Source: Antennarius striatus (Eukaryota > Chordata > Actinopteri > Lophiiformes > Antennariidae). From it: a DNA stretch of 64,000 bases. Location: positions 4,451,001 to 4,515,000 of the forward strand of contig NC_090792.1 of NCBI RefSeq assembly GCF_040054535.1, given 5' to 3'. Made by a program: the position numbers and the translations under genes. Below, piece after piece: positions 13,128-24,504 of the stretch; position 1 is the stretch's first letter; each line of letters opens with the position of its first letter. Under the pieces are notes generated by a model, which was not told the origin of the DNA, made no database searches, and worked only from the letters and a program-made list of their open reading frames with translations.

Positions 13128-14754
13128 ACATCTCGATTCTTGTTTGAAGTAAAGATGATGTACTGTGAAGCTTTAGCACCAGGAGTTGGACAACTAACAA
13201 CTAATGTTAAAGCTAACCAACTTTTTTTTCTGTTACGTGAGCTGATAACAGAATCATGAGAGGTGGAGGACAGCTTTTGAGACCTTGAAGATTAGTCCGT
13301 GTATCGTCCATCTGCCCTGGGGAAAGTAAAAGGACTGCAGAAATTCATGTCATACTAAAGCTGTCAAGTCGAATACAGCTGGTACCCATTCAAATGTCTC
13401 GTGCACTGTTTATGCTGCAATCCATGGTGATAACTTGTTAATATTATCTCCATGTTATCCTTAGATCATTAAGGCCACAAAGCCATGTGGTATGACAGGT
13501 GAATAAATGGAAAGAGGGTTTTTGTTGCCTCTGGGGCAAATACCCAACAGACCAGGCTCAGGGTAGCACAGTTAATGTGAACATTATCAGAAAATAAAGT
13601 ACAGCATATTGTTACTTGCTAATAAAAAGGTCATTATTATATGCATGGCTTTTAATAAAGCATGATCAACCAAATACACTGCACATAAAATCATTCTATA
13701 CAACGTTGTGTCCAAATGAGATCTCATGCTGGAGGGCTACACCAAGTTCAGGTAATACACTCTGGCCAGTATAGAATTAATTCATCATGCAGGTGGTGGA
13801 GGGGATCCATACTAAGTTGGTGCAGTGGAGCAACAGGAGAGTAGCAAACATACTACTTTGCAGGTGAAGCTGCTGCCAGTTACTTGAAATTAGCAGTGAC
13901 AAGTTTTCACAGTGTAAACCAGTTGTCATTTGGCTCTAATGGTAAAACTGCAGTTGTAATGCAAGCCAAACCCCTGATTGACCATAAAATTGTCAACTAC
14001 ATCTTAACCATTTCAGTCTCAGTTACCTCCCCCACCACTACCAATGACGTCTGCACAGTCCTCCATCAAAGGTGGCATTAACCCACCAGATGACGTCCGC
14101 TGTTTCTTGCCTGGACCCCTGGGACCTTGTGGCATTTGATGAGTAGAACAATGTCAGATGACCTTTTCTCATAGCTTTCTGCAACACCATGTGAGAGGAG
14201 CAAGAGTTGCTCTCAATTGTATATGTGGAAAACCAGTCCCTAACATGTTAATCCACGCATTTGAGTGAAGGTCTCATTATGTTTTTAAAAGTAAGTTTCA
14301 TTTACCACCTACTTGAACTGTTTGGGGGAAAAAAGTAAACGAAAAAATATATATATTGTAAAGCAACATTTAATGATAGCTTATTGTAGGCTTAACTTAA
14401 ATATCCATCATAATTATACATATAGGTTAATATACCAGTGTAATTGCAGCAAGGCACAAACGAGCAGAAGAAAGACAAAAGTCTAGATTTGTTGAGAGAA
14501 AAACCAACACTGAAGTGTGACAAAAATTCTTTACCCAACACTGCCACCTGCTGTACTTTAAAAGTATTGCACCTAGTTTCCCACACATTAGTTCAGCTTT
14601 TCGGCACAATAAACATAAAAGAATGCACAAAGCCTAAGCCTAGTTTATTTATTCACTACAGGAGGATAACTGATGACATTTCCCAAGAGAAACGTGAATA
14701 TGAAAATTGTTTTAACTGCATTTATCTAATCAATCAGACTGCCTAGTGCACATA
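13128..14754. other. No gene seen
   Basis: No exon or RNA gene could be supported. Frames at 14392-14746 are short and lack splice context. Confidence 0.55.
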
Positions 14755-14829
14755 CAGTATGTCAAAGTCATGGCCCACGGGGTAGATCTGGCCCGTGATG
14801 AATCATTTGTGGCCTGCGGAATGATTTTT

Positions 14830-14906
14830 AATTACATCCCGCTTCAAAGCGGTGATGTATTGTAATTGTCAGTCTTCGTGTGTTCGTTCATCTGTTCGTT
14901 TGTGTC
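14830..14906 (+). repeat. Dispersed repeat M1, fragment (stem-loop end)
   Basis: TTACATCCCGCTTCAAAGCGG followed by TGATGTATTGTAATTGTCAG, then the GTGTGTTCGTTC-type region, as at 560-645. It is nested in the hAT element. Confidence 0.75.
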
Positions 14907-14994
14907 AGGACAGAGTGTATGTTCAGAGAGGTAAAAGGTGAAATTGTGTGTATCTGCTGAGTTTGCACATTTCATCCCCAACACAATGCCCCAG

Positions 14995-15216
14995 ATGTGC
15001 ATCCAAGCTGCTCGGACGCTCTCTATGTTAAGCCGCTCAAATGTACGTGAACAATTGCTCTCTCTGATAAAGTTGAACAAAACAATACACAGGAGCTGTC
15101 TGACTGATAAAGACCTTCACTCCATCCTGAGGACTTCCTCAGCTCAGAGCCTGATCCCAAACATTCATGAACTTGTACGAAGGATGAGACACCATCAAAA
15201 ATCAGGGTCAGTCTAA
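14995..15216 (+). pseudogene. hAT transposase C-terminal relic (GTF2IRD2/EPM2AIP1-like lineage)
   Basis: The open frame keeps the order typical of the hAT dimerisation/C-terminal region: an E-Q-L-L-S-L-I-K-L-N-K stretch, then L-T-D-K-D-L-H-S-I-L-R, then P-N-I-H-E-L-V. This resembles the C-termini of domesticated hAT proteins such as GTF2IRD2 and EPM2AIP1, compared from memory. The rest of the transposase is missing. It lies between hAT-type termini, which supports a transposon relic over a host exon. Confidence 0.6.
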
Positions 15217-16267
15217 GAAAAGTGAGCATCACAGAGCAGTAACATATTTTCGGTTTTAAATTCAGTAAAACGCATTTGTTTCTACAAAACTTGATGTCTC
15301 TTTGACGCATTGTTTTGTCTGTGTGCGCCATAGATTTTTGTATTTTATTCATGATTATTTTTCAGTTGAGTGGACTCAAAAATTGCAAATAATAGCCATG
15401 AGAAAGAATACAACTGATTTGATTTACATGTATTTATTTTTATGATTTTATTTTAAAGTTTGAAAGCAGTGACTGGTAGGATCAGAGAGCAGCACAATAA
15501 TGCATTTTCAGTTTATACTGCATGCAATTTCATTTATGTGTTCATCTTGGTATTGTTGTTTCTGTCAGGATTTGCAGTTGCTCCTTCTCTCTCACCCGGG
15601 TCCCACCTACCTGGGCATGGCCACTCCTGGCAGCAGAGCAGCACACCTGTCTTCCATTTTCCAATCTCCAGACATTCATGAGGACCATCTTCCCATGATT
15701 CATTGCCAGTTTGTTTGTACTGCGTGTCAGTATCACCCTTGACTTTTGATAACTTTGTTCTCTCCATGTTACCAGTTCCAGTCTGCTGCCTGTTGCCTGA
15801 TCACCTTCCAGCCCACCAGTCTGCCTTGACTACATACGTCCTGCTGACTCACCTGCTCTGCTTGGTCATCTGGTCCACCATCTCATCACATTCTTTTGTT
15901 AAATAAATCTCTTTTTTCCTTACCTGACATAAACACTGAACCAGTCCGGCCCTTGGCTTCTAGCAAATTTGTTTTTTTGACCCTCTGTGTATTTGACTTT
16001 GACACCCCTGCTTTAGTGGCTAGTATTTCTAGCCCAGAAGAGTTTGAATATGAATTGTATGATTGATATGCAGAGCAAGTCATCACTGATCTGGGACCCT
16101 TACATTCATGAGTAAGTACAAAGGCCAGATATGTTTCCACACACTATGAACTAACAGGCAACACAACTTGGACACCCATTTTTGTCTCTAAAGGTTAGTG
16201 AATCTTTAAGACGAGTGATCTATACCTTCTATGTATAGTCCTGATTCCTATGACTCTGCTATGAATA

Positions 16268-16562
16268 TCAGAGTGGTGAGCGGCAGTGGCTAGAGCGGGT
16301 CGTTCAATGATCGTAGGATCATTTGAATCCCGCTCCGGCAGTCACTTGTCGTTGTGTCCCTTGGCAAGACATTTTACCCTCCTTGCCTCCAGTGAGGGAC
16401 TCCCCGGTGTGTGAATGTGTGTGATTGTTCTGGTGGAGGTCAGTGAGTCTGCCCCAGGGCAACTGTGGCTGTAGATGTAGTTTACCAGCAAGTGTGAACG
16501 AGCAATGAAAGAATAATGGATCCGCTGTAAAGCAATTTTGAGTCGCTATATAAATCAAATCC
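16268..16562 (+). repeat. SINE-like element, third family
   Basis: It starts GAGCGGCAGTGGCTAGAGCG, has a B-box-like 'TTTGAATCCCGC', then the block 'GTGTCCCTTGGCAAGACATTTTACCC', and ends in an ATTATTATTA tail. The composition differs from SINE-A and SINE-B. Confidence 0.6.
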
Positions 16563-16570
16563 ATTATTAT

Positions 16571-16842
16571 TAGGGTTGAGCCAGATACTCGTTTCAGACG
16601 AGTATTCTCTCACTTTTGTCATCAATAACATTGATTTGAATCTCAATATTGAGGCTGTTCTGTAAATAGTTTTAAAATAAATAGTAAATATAGCAATTTC
16701 TGATTAATTCATATCAATATCAGACTTAAAATAATGTACAGATTTAAGCCCCAGCCATTTCTGGTCAAACCTCACCAGTTTATGTCCCGTCTATTCTGAG
16801 TACAGATACAGATACAGATAGTGGTGTACTTGCTCATCCCTA
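16571..16842. mobile_element. Short hAT-type MITE with 8-bp target duplication
   Basis: Terminal inverted repeats are TAGGGTTGAGC on the left and GCTCATCCCTA on the right, with one mismatch. They are flanked by the 8-mer ATTATTAT at 16563-16570 and 16843-16850. The length is 272 bp, with no coding. The duplication is low-complexity, so it is weaker evidence than a unique 8-mer. Confidence 0.65.
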
Positions 16843-17056
16843 ATTATTATTATCAATAGCACTGGCTGGTTTCTGCTTCCCTGTAACTACTGTGGTTCTC
16901 CTCATGACTTCTTATTATCACTAAATACTCACTTCTCAGCCTTTCATCTCATGAATATCTGAATAATCCAAATATTTACACTCATGTTATTGCATTTCCA
17001 TGTCCCCGCTGTCTGCAAATGTACTCATGCAAAAACTGTGCACATACATTTGATAC

Positions 17057-18240
17057 AAACATCGATCCATCCATCCATGCATCTTTAACCACATATCCGG
17101 GGCCGGGTCACGGGGGCAACAGTCTCAGGAGGGATACCCATACTTCCCTCTCCCCAGACACCTCTTCCAGCTCCTCCGGGGGGATTCCGAGGCATTCCCA
17201 GGCCAGCCAAGAGACATAGTCCCTCCAGCGTGTCCTTGGTCTTCTCAGAGGTCTCCTCCCGGTAGGACATGCCCAAAACACCTCCCCAGGGAGGAGTCCA
17301 GGGGACATCTGGAACAAATGACCGAGCCACCTCAGGTGGCTCCGCTTGAGGCGGGGGAGCAGCGGCTGTACTACGAGCTCCTCCCTGGTGACTGAGCTCC
17401 TCACCCTAAGGGTGCGCCAGCCCCTCTACGGAGAGGAAACTCATTTCAGCTGCTTGTATGCAGGATGTTGTCCTTTCGGTCATGACCCAAAGCTCATGAC
17501 CTTAGGTCTGAGTAGAAATGCAGATTGACCGGTAAATTGAGAGCTTCGTTTTGCGACTTAGCTCCTTCTTCATCACGACAGACCTATACAGCAACCACAT
17601 CACTGCGGAAGCTGCACTGATCCGTCTGTCAATCTCACGTTCCATCCTTCCCTCACTCGTGAACAAGACCCCAAGATACTTAAACTTCTCCAATTGGGGC
17701 AAGGACTCTCCACCAACCTGAAGAGGGCACACCACCCTTTTCCAGTCGAGAACCATGGCCTCGGATTTAGAGGTGCTGATCCTCATCCCACTCGCGTCAC
17801 ACTCGGCTGTGAACCGTCCCAGTGCACGCTGAAGATCCAGGTTTAATGAGGCCAACAGGAAAACATCATCCACAAAAAGCAGAGATAAAATCCTTTGGTC
17901 TCCAAACCAGACTCCCTCCGGATCCTGGCTGCGCCTAGAAATTCTGTCCATAAAGATTATGAACAGAACCAGTGATAGAGGGTAGCCCTGCTGAAGTCCA
18001 ACATGCAACTGGAACAGGTCCGACTTACTGCCGACAATGCGAACCAAGCTGTGACTTTGGTCATACAGGGACCGGATAAGCCTCAGCAAAGGGCCCCAAA
18101 CCCCTTACTCCCAAAGCACTCCCCACAAGATTCCTTGAGGGACATGGTCGAATGCCTTCTCCAGATCCACAAAACACATGTGGACTGGTTTGGCAAACTC
18201 CCATGAACCCTCGAGCACTCGATGGAGCTGGTCCAGTTTT
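17057..18240 (-). mobile_element. Non-LTR retrotransposon (LINE), reverse transcriptase C-terminal half, decayed
   Basis: The frame at 17502-18089 reads through reverse-transcriptase palm blocks: a 'Q-G-Y-P-L-S' motif, then F-V-D-D (the Y/FxDD active site) near residue 74, then 'KYLGVLFTSEGRMEREIDRRI'-type blocks. After a deletion, 17108-17404 gives the C-terminal 'LRWLGHLF' and 'GRRPLRRPRTRWRDY' region. The 3' end is a GGAT-type microsatellite tail at 17057-17085. The clade is not determined; an L2/CR1-group element fits the microsatellite tail. Confidence 0.8.
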
Positions 18241-18289
18241 CCGCAGCGTGCACTGGCTGTCAGACAGTCTATGCCTGTGTCTAGTGACT

Positions 18290-18570
18290 ATGCTTCAAAA
18301 GGGCAAAGAAAAGGTTGAGCTCCTCTGCCATTGACACAATACCATCAGCAGTGCCGAGGTTGGTCTTGTGGTTGGTGAAATGCTGGACTCCTGCCACACC
18401 TGCCTGTTGTTGCCGTCCAGGTAGCCCCCAATCCTCTTCCTGTAGTCTGTTTTAGCCTTGCAGATGCCTCTCTTTAGATCTGTCCGGGTCACGCTGTAGA
18501 GGGCCTTGTCTCCAGACCTGAAGGCGATGTCTCTCTTTTTCAGCAGCTGCCTGACCTCCGTACTCATCCA
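18290..18570 (-). mobile_element. Second LINE fragment (linker between endonuclease and RT)
   Basis: The frame reads 'STEVRQLLKKRDIAFRSGDK' and continues with Lys/Arg-rich residues typical of the linker before fish LINE reverse transcriptase. It belongs to a different element from the one at 17057-18240. Confidence 0.6.
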
Positions 18571-18660
18571 GGGTAGGTCTTCATCACACTGAGAGGGCTG
18601 TGCTTAATCTGCTTTTAAAATGTAGATAAAGCACTTTTTATCTACTTGAACCTTTTATTA

Positions 18661-18835
18661 ACCTGAACCTGCGATTCAGGTTAATTGGCTGTTCCAAAAC
18701 TGCCCATAGGTGTGAGTGTGTGCATTATGTTTCTCTGTGGCTCTGTGGTGCACTGGCATTGCGCCCGGAGTTTCCCCCGTCTCTTGCCGCGACCCGCCAC
18801 AGCAGATGGAGAGGAAGAAGGTGAATGAATGAATA
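18661..18835 (+). repeat. SINE-B 3' fragment
   Basis: It contains GATTCAGGTTAATTGGCTG, AAACTGCCCATAGGTGTGAG and GTGCACTGGCATTGCGCCCG, collinear with 37577-37690. A GAATGAATGAATA tail follows. Confidence 0.75.
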
Positions 18836-19621
18836 AACAATGCCTATTGAGTAAAGATCTAGATTGATTTAGTTTTGTTGTCAATGCTTTGAGCCACAGT
18901 TTAGCTACTCATGTTGACTTCAAACCAGAGGTCTCTAGTTCCTTTTCTTTGAGGTCCAAGTGGCCAGCGTTTTTTCAGTGTGGAGTGGAAAAATAAAAAT
19001 AAAAAAAACAATGGAGGCATTGTCCAAACACCCCAAAGAAATCAAATGCCGTCACAAATTATTGTTGCTAAATATTTAGTCCCTCAGTGGTGGTGTGTTC
19101 ACCCTGTTCAAATCCATCCTGCTAAATGGTGACACTTGCAGCAGTGTGGTTGGGTCTTTCTCTTAAAGAATAGAAAAGAAACAAGAAATTAATCATTGAC
19201 AAGTTACTACTACAAAACTGTACGAGTCATAGATATATTGACAGTTATTGTATGTAGTCGGTAACTTCTGAAATAGAATAGTCTACTTCAGACCTTCGAA
19301 GAAGAAAGCAGCTTACACGAGGAAGCAATCACTCATGGTCTCTTCCTCATGAAATCAGAATCAGCTATTTATTTTTACAGCATTAATGGCCTATGGGCCA
19401 CTTAATGCATCCTTAGAAACATTTATGACAATAGGCTACACATATACTGTCCTTTATTTCCACACTTTTATCCCATCTTTCAACTGATTAAAACACACTT
19501 TATACACAGGTATACCTTGGCTTACATCATTTCAAGTTATGTAGTTATTAATTGTAATGTACATCAGTTATGAAAAAAAAAAATTATGGAAAAATAAAAA
19601 TCGACAGTTCAAAATAAGAGA
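18836..19621. other. No gene seen
   Basis: No exon or element could be supported. Confidence 0.55.
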
Positions 19622-19850
19622 TCGACAGTTAAATTCCCGCTCCTGCTCAAAAAAAACACCCGGATAGTGAGCTGTAAGTTGGAGGTGTCAGCTCACCTCC
19701 GGAGCACTGCTGAGGCACCCTTGAGCAAGGTGTGCCATCCTCACAAGCTGCTCATTTGGGCACTCCATAAAGGGGCTGCTTGCCACTCTACCTCCCATTG
19801 CTTGCTTACAGGCCCCCTTGTGTGTGGTTTTGTGTATGACAGAGGCTTGT
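19622..19850 (+). repeat. SINE-A fragment
   Basis: It contains 'GGTGTCAGCTCACCTCCGG', 'ACCCTTGAGCAAGGTGTGCC' and 'CACAAGCTGCTCATTTGGG', matching the complement of the SINE-A at 1830-1990. Confidence 0.7.
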
Positions 19851-20107
19851 ACACGCTAACACGAGTGTGATTTACGAAGTGATTTACTTAGGGTGTGCAT
19901 TCTTAATTTTGCTTCGGGGATTATAACAGTGTTAAAACCTTCATGAGGCTTCATTTGCTCTAGTAAGACATCTACTGGATGCCAAAATATCAGTTGGCAT
20001 GAGTTTGAAGTGTGTGGCATTTTGCAGAGAGCTTGTGATAAAAATGTCAGCAATACAAGGAATGATGCAAAACATGTTTACATACAGTATGTTAGTGATG
20101 GCAGTAC

Positions 20108-20108
<1 letters not shown>

Positions 20109-20197
<89 letters not shown>
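20109..20197. repeat. (GT)n microsatellite
   Basis: About 44 GT units followed by a short A run. Confidence 0.97.
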
Positions 20198-20202
<5 letters not shown>

Positions 20203-20298
20203 AAAATCAAAAATATAAATCTATTAATAGTTCCCAATAATTCCCGTAGGGAAATTACTTTTGTTTAATTTGAAATGCTTGCACACGTATACGGTGTG

Positions 20299-20300
<2 letters not shown>

Positions 20301-20359
<59 letters not shown>

Positions 20360-20372
20360 ACACACACACACG
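20301..20372. repeat. (CA)n microsatellite
   Basis: About 35 CA units with one interruption (CACTCACA), about 100 bp from the (GT)n at 20109-20197. Together they form an imperfect inverted pair. Confidence 0.97.
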
Positions 20373-20671
20373 CAGGCAGTATGGAAAACGATCATTTGGA
20401 CATGATGAAAATGAAAATACAGTACAGCGAGGGGAGGGTGGTTGGGGTTGGGGTATGGACAATGATTGTGCTTTTGTAACATTGAGGTATAGCCAGTGAT
20501 TATACTTGGGTCATATTATTGTTTTTTTATTTAAAAACAACATATTTTTCCACTGTGACAGGTCCAAGGTGATTTCTTTTTTTTTCTTTGACAATATTTC
20601 CCCTGCTTTGGAAAACACCCGCCTTACATGACTGTCAAAATTCGCAGCACCAACCGAACCACTACCTGATT

Positions 20672-21150
20672 CAGGCCATGTCCACACGTAGCTGCATAAG
20701 TGCTTTCATCTACATGTTTATAAGCAGAACAACTCCGAGAACGGGACCGGGACGTGTGGAAATTAACAGCGTTCCTCCTGGACGACAACCTCCATCACAG
20801 AGTTCTCCCACCACCAGGCAGCGCATCGCGGTCGGACCTAGAACTGGCGTCAGCGAGGAGCGTGAATCAATGAATGAATTAATATAAATTTAAAAAAACT
20901 TTATAAACTTTATGAGTCATAAAGAAAGACACAGACGAACAAATATCCAACTGTCAAGCATGTTTTGTGTCTTTGACGTGGTGCCGTTATCCGAAAATAA
21001 CCGATTTTATCTTTGTTCATTCTGTGTGTACACGTGGACACGGGTCACACACACTAATGTCACAGCGGTTTTCGTCGCAGGGAGACGCCCTCCGGATAGA
21101 AAAAGTTTCGGTCACAGCGTCCACATGACAACACAACAATTACCACACAT
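20672..21150. mobile_element. hAT-like non-autonomous element
   Basis: It begins CAGGCCATGTCCACACGTAG and contains further 'ACGTGTGGA', 'ACGTGGACACGGG' and 'GCGTCCACATGACA' repeats in both orientations, plus 'GGTTTTCGTCGCAGGGAGACG'. The element at 7777-8235 has the same architecture. The right end is approximate. Confidence 0.5.
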
Positions 21151-21588
21151 GTATGTTCAAAAAATACTGTAAGAGTAAAAAGATAATTTTCCTAAAGGGA
21201 AAATAAAGTGTATTTCTTCTGATGATTCTTTATGACATCACACCAATGCTAATCATTAGGAAGTGTTTGCTCTGGGTGCTCCAGTTTGCCTTCTTAAAAA
21301 ATTAACTGCATTTACATACAGTTCAGTCTCCCTTGTTTACTTTCCTCGTGCTTTGATCTACAGGTCTTTCTTATGTCTTACAGCCTGCGTGTTAAAAGAT
21401 GCAATGAATAAAATTGTATTATGCAGTTTCTACATGTGGTTTTGCAGGTTTTGGTTGCATTAAACTGAGATTACTGGTGCAGTCATGGCAAAATCACTCC
21501 AATAGCTTGCCATTCACCCCTCACCGAAAAAAAAAAAAAAAAATCTCTGGCCCCTTTTGATATAAGCAACAACAAAAAAATGACTGAC
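21151..21588. other. No gene clearly seen; possible 3' exon area of the kinase gene
   Basis: The last recognised kinase-gene exon ends in a consensus splice donor, so a terminal exon could lie here or further left. A weak candidate acceptor (TCTCAG) on the minus strand near 21465 opens a 14-codon frame ending in TAA. This is too short to support. Confidence 0.2.
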
Positions 21589-24147
21589 TTACCGACAGAA
21601 GATGTGAATCCTTTTTATCAAATTTCTAGGACGACTAGAGTATGCTTCAACATTAGAGGCATAGCCTCTTGGTTTAGAGGAGCCATTTAAAATGCCTTTA
21701 TCAGAGGATCCTGTGCTGATTGATACTATCACTCTGTCAGGCAACATTTCTTTAGAAGAGGAGGCAGCTGCAATGGAAGGCCTTTTCATATCACAATTCC
21801 TGATTTCAAAGAACTTCCGAATCCTCATCAGCAATTTTTTTGGGTGATCAGAGAATATTATGTCATTAAGCCCAATGTATGTAGATTTGTCTCTATGAAC
21901 TGGAACACCTGGTGAAATACAGTGAATTAGTCAAAAAAAAAACTTGGAATAGGAGAATTGTCTTTGGCAACAGAGGATTTGCTTCTGACATACACCTACC
22001 AGAGGAGTCTTTGCAAGGTTTTGAAAACACTGGGCACTCCTTCATGATAATTTGAGAGGCATCCAGACTGAAAAAAATGACATTCAGTTATGAATCTGTC
22101 AATCAGTTTGTCCAACATTATGTGATGTCTTTGATCAGACATACAATTACTTACTAGTCTTTGTAGACATGGTGTTTCGTGAGGTGTTCCATTGTGATGA
22201 ATGGGTGCTGGAGAGCTTCATGGCCAGAGATTCTCCGATACCAATCTAGATGCAGCATCTTACTCATCAGGTCCACAAAAGCTTTCGTATCCTCAAATGC
22301 CGCCTCGCTGTCTATTGGATGGATCTGGATTTTGAAACATTTTCTGTTATAAATTCCCAATGTTTTATACTTTATCGTGATGTTACGTTATGTTATTGTA
22401 ATGTTATTGTGACATAATTTAGTTGGGCACTGTTAAGGACAGCCAAGTTGCGCCTTGGGGTCCTAGTGGCAATGCCCAGCCCGTTAGCGCTAGTTAGCAA
22501 TCGAAAATGATATATATGTACTCGGAGGCTGTTTCTCTGTCCGGACTGAGTTGTTAACGCAATTAAGTTCTGTAATGCTGCTGAAATTTTAATTGAATCC
22601 CAAAATCTAAACTGTTTCCTGTGTGTTGTCTCTGTCTAACCAGAAAAACCACTGTGGATGAGGTGGTTCCATCAAGCAAAATACAGTCCCCCCCTTGTGT
22701 TTATCTCTAATATTTTCAGTACAGTTAATCTATCCGTACCTCTCAGAGACAGGTAATGATGAAATGCTACGTACATTTAGCAGGTCTTGCAGACAATTGA
22801 GACAATTGGTTTTGTTGTGCTGCACCGGTGATGTTGTCTGGAAAAACAAAATAGAACTATGTTTAAAAAGTTAAAAATAATAATTTCAAACAAAGGACAT
22901 ATAGTAGTTACACAACCTTTAATCTCCATTCATTTCTTTTTTCATCAAAATGGAAAAACTTATTAGTATATTTCCCAGCATAGAGCAGGTGGTCCATTGG
23001 TTGACCTAGAAGATGAAACATCTGCTGTATCTGGGGCAAAGGGTAAATTGAAAGACAAAGGAATCATATTAGCTGACATTCTATGTAGAATCCTCCTTTG
23101 ATTGTTAGTATGTCTTTTGTGGTAGCTGTCCTACCATCTGACCCTCCTGTTTACAAATGAATAGTTCAAAACCAAGGAATAGGAAGGCCAGGGTACAGCC
23201 GACTCCCCACATATCTATGGACTCAGTGATAGGCAGGCCAAGATAAATTTCCGGAGCCCTGGGGAGGGAAAACAAAAACCAATGATGTGAAATGTTAAGC
23301 CATCTATGAAGAGCAAGGTGGGTGTTCGAATGAAGGGCTTTAGCTCTCTTAGAGCAAAGACCTTGGCCTTGCAAGATGAATATACCTGTATCCAAGTGCC
23401 TGAAGACTCATGCCAATCCTGAGATTTTGGGATCTCTGGGCGAGGCCAAAATCAATCAACTTTATCCTGTGGGGTTGGTCATTCTCATTGACAAACATAA
23501 TATTGTCTGGCTTGATGTCAGTGTGCACAATATTAGCTGCCCTGAGTTCATCCAAAGCTAGGAATAGCTGCAGAAACAGAGGAAAAACATTTGGATATAG
23601 TTTTCGATTTGCTTATGTGTGGATTTTCTTCATTCATTGCAAATACATAGATTGAGTGGTTCCATATTAGAACTATACAAACCTGTTTTGCAATAGGCCT
23701 AATCATGTGGAGAGATTCTGCACCTCCAGAACCTCTGATTGTATAAAGACACCTGTCCAGCTTCTCAAATACCAGACATGTCTGCCCACGGAACTCACAT
23801 TCCTCGAAGAACTTTAGCAGGTACTTACTGTCTGGAATCAGACCACTGATTTCTTTTAATATGGACAGCTGGAAAAAAAGATATGATGACTTTATAACAT
23901 AGCACATGCAGTGATGGAACAAAATCAATTACACATCATTAGAATTATATGAATCAAACATTTACTTCTTCTTTTATGAACTTCTCCTCAAAGTGCTTTG
24001 GGATCTTAACTGCCACTTCCTCTTTTGTGATCCTATTCAGGCATAGGAACACATTCCCAAAGCAGCCTTCACCAAGTTTCTTTAAAATTATGTAGGAAGC
24101 AGTGGCACTGTGCTGAACCGGTCTTTTCTGAACTTTTGACTCTGTTG
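21589..24147 (-). CDS. HIPK-like serine/threonine protein kinase, partial gene model
   Basis: Nine exons with matching phases were read on the minus strand: 24147-23966, 23868-23683, 23567-23386, 23258-23135, 23030-22917, 22837-22775, 22324-22155, 22067-22000 and 21908-21593. The kinase domain carries a glycine-rich loop (LGEGCFGNV), the VAVK lysine, a catalytic loop HTDIKPDN, the metal-binding DFG, and YRAPEIYLGLP followed by SIDMWGVGC. The HTD form and the LGLP-x-x-x-x-IDMW segment are typical of HIPK/DYRK-type kinases, so this is probably one of the short HIPK-like paralogues of fish. The C-terminal exon is Ser/Arg-rich and unlike known domains. All expected catalytic residues are present and the joined exons stay open, so it looks functional. 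The first exon entered here begins in mid-codon, so an N-terminal exon is missing from the model. At the other end, TAA at 21591-21589 overlaps a perfect donor (GTAAGT), so a further exon is likely. Confidence 0.85.
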
Positions 24148-24504
24148 CTGTTAGGAAAGAAGGCACAGAGAAAAAATATCTGAGATCTGGATATTCGAAT
24201 CGACACAAGATATTTCAACCACAGACATGTCATGTTACACCATGAGAACTTTTGTTTTTGGACAAGAGTTCCAGTAATTATCCATTCTTATGACAGAAAT
24301 GTTATGTCAAGTCAAATCAGTTTACTCTTATCTAGAAACCTTATATTTCCATGTCACATGCTTATCCATTTTATTTTTTGCCTACTTTTACCAACATAGT
24401 TTCTTGTCTCTGTTTTAGTCTGTAAAGCTGGGATTCAGATTTATTGCCTGTTTAGAAACTATTTGAAAATTTGGCTGCTTAGTCATTTTGACTGCTTGAC
24501 TTAT
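24148..24504. other. Upstream flank of the kinase gene, no exon identified
   Basis: The first kinase exon is preceded by a good acceptor (CCTAACAG) and needs one base from an upstream exon. No coding exon ending in that phase was found here. Confidence 0.4.

Larger units (their letters stand above)
14755..16010 (+). mobile_element. hAT (Charlie-like) element, decayed
   Basis: The left end CAGTATGTCAAAGTCATGG and the right end, whose complement is CAGGGGTGTCAAAGTCAAA, form inverted termini with few mismatches. Inside is a relic of a hAT transposase C-terminus (14995-15216) and, nested at 14830-14906, a piece of repeat M1. A matching 8-bp target duplication is not seen, as expected for an old copy. 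Confidence 0.6.
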
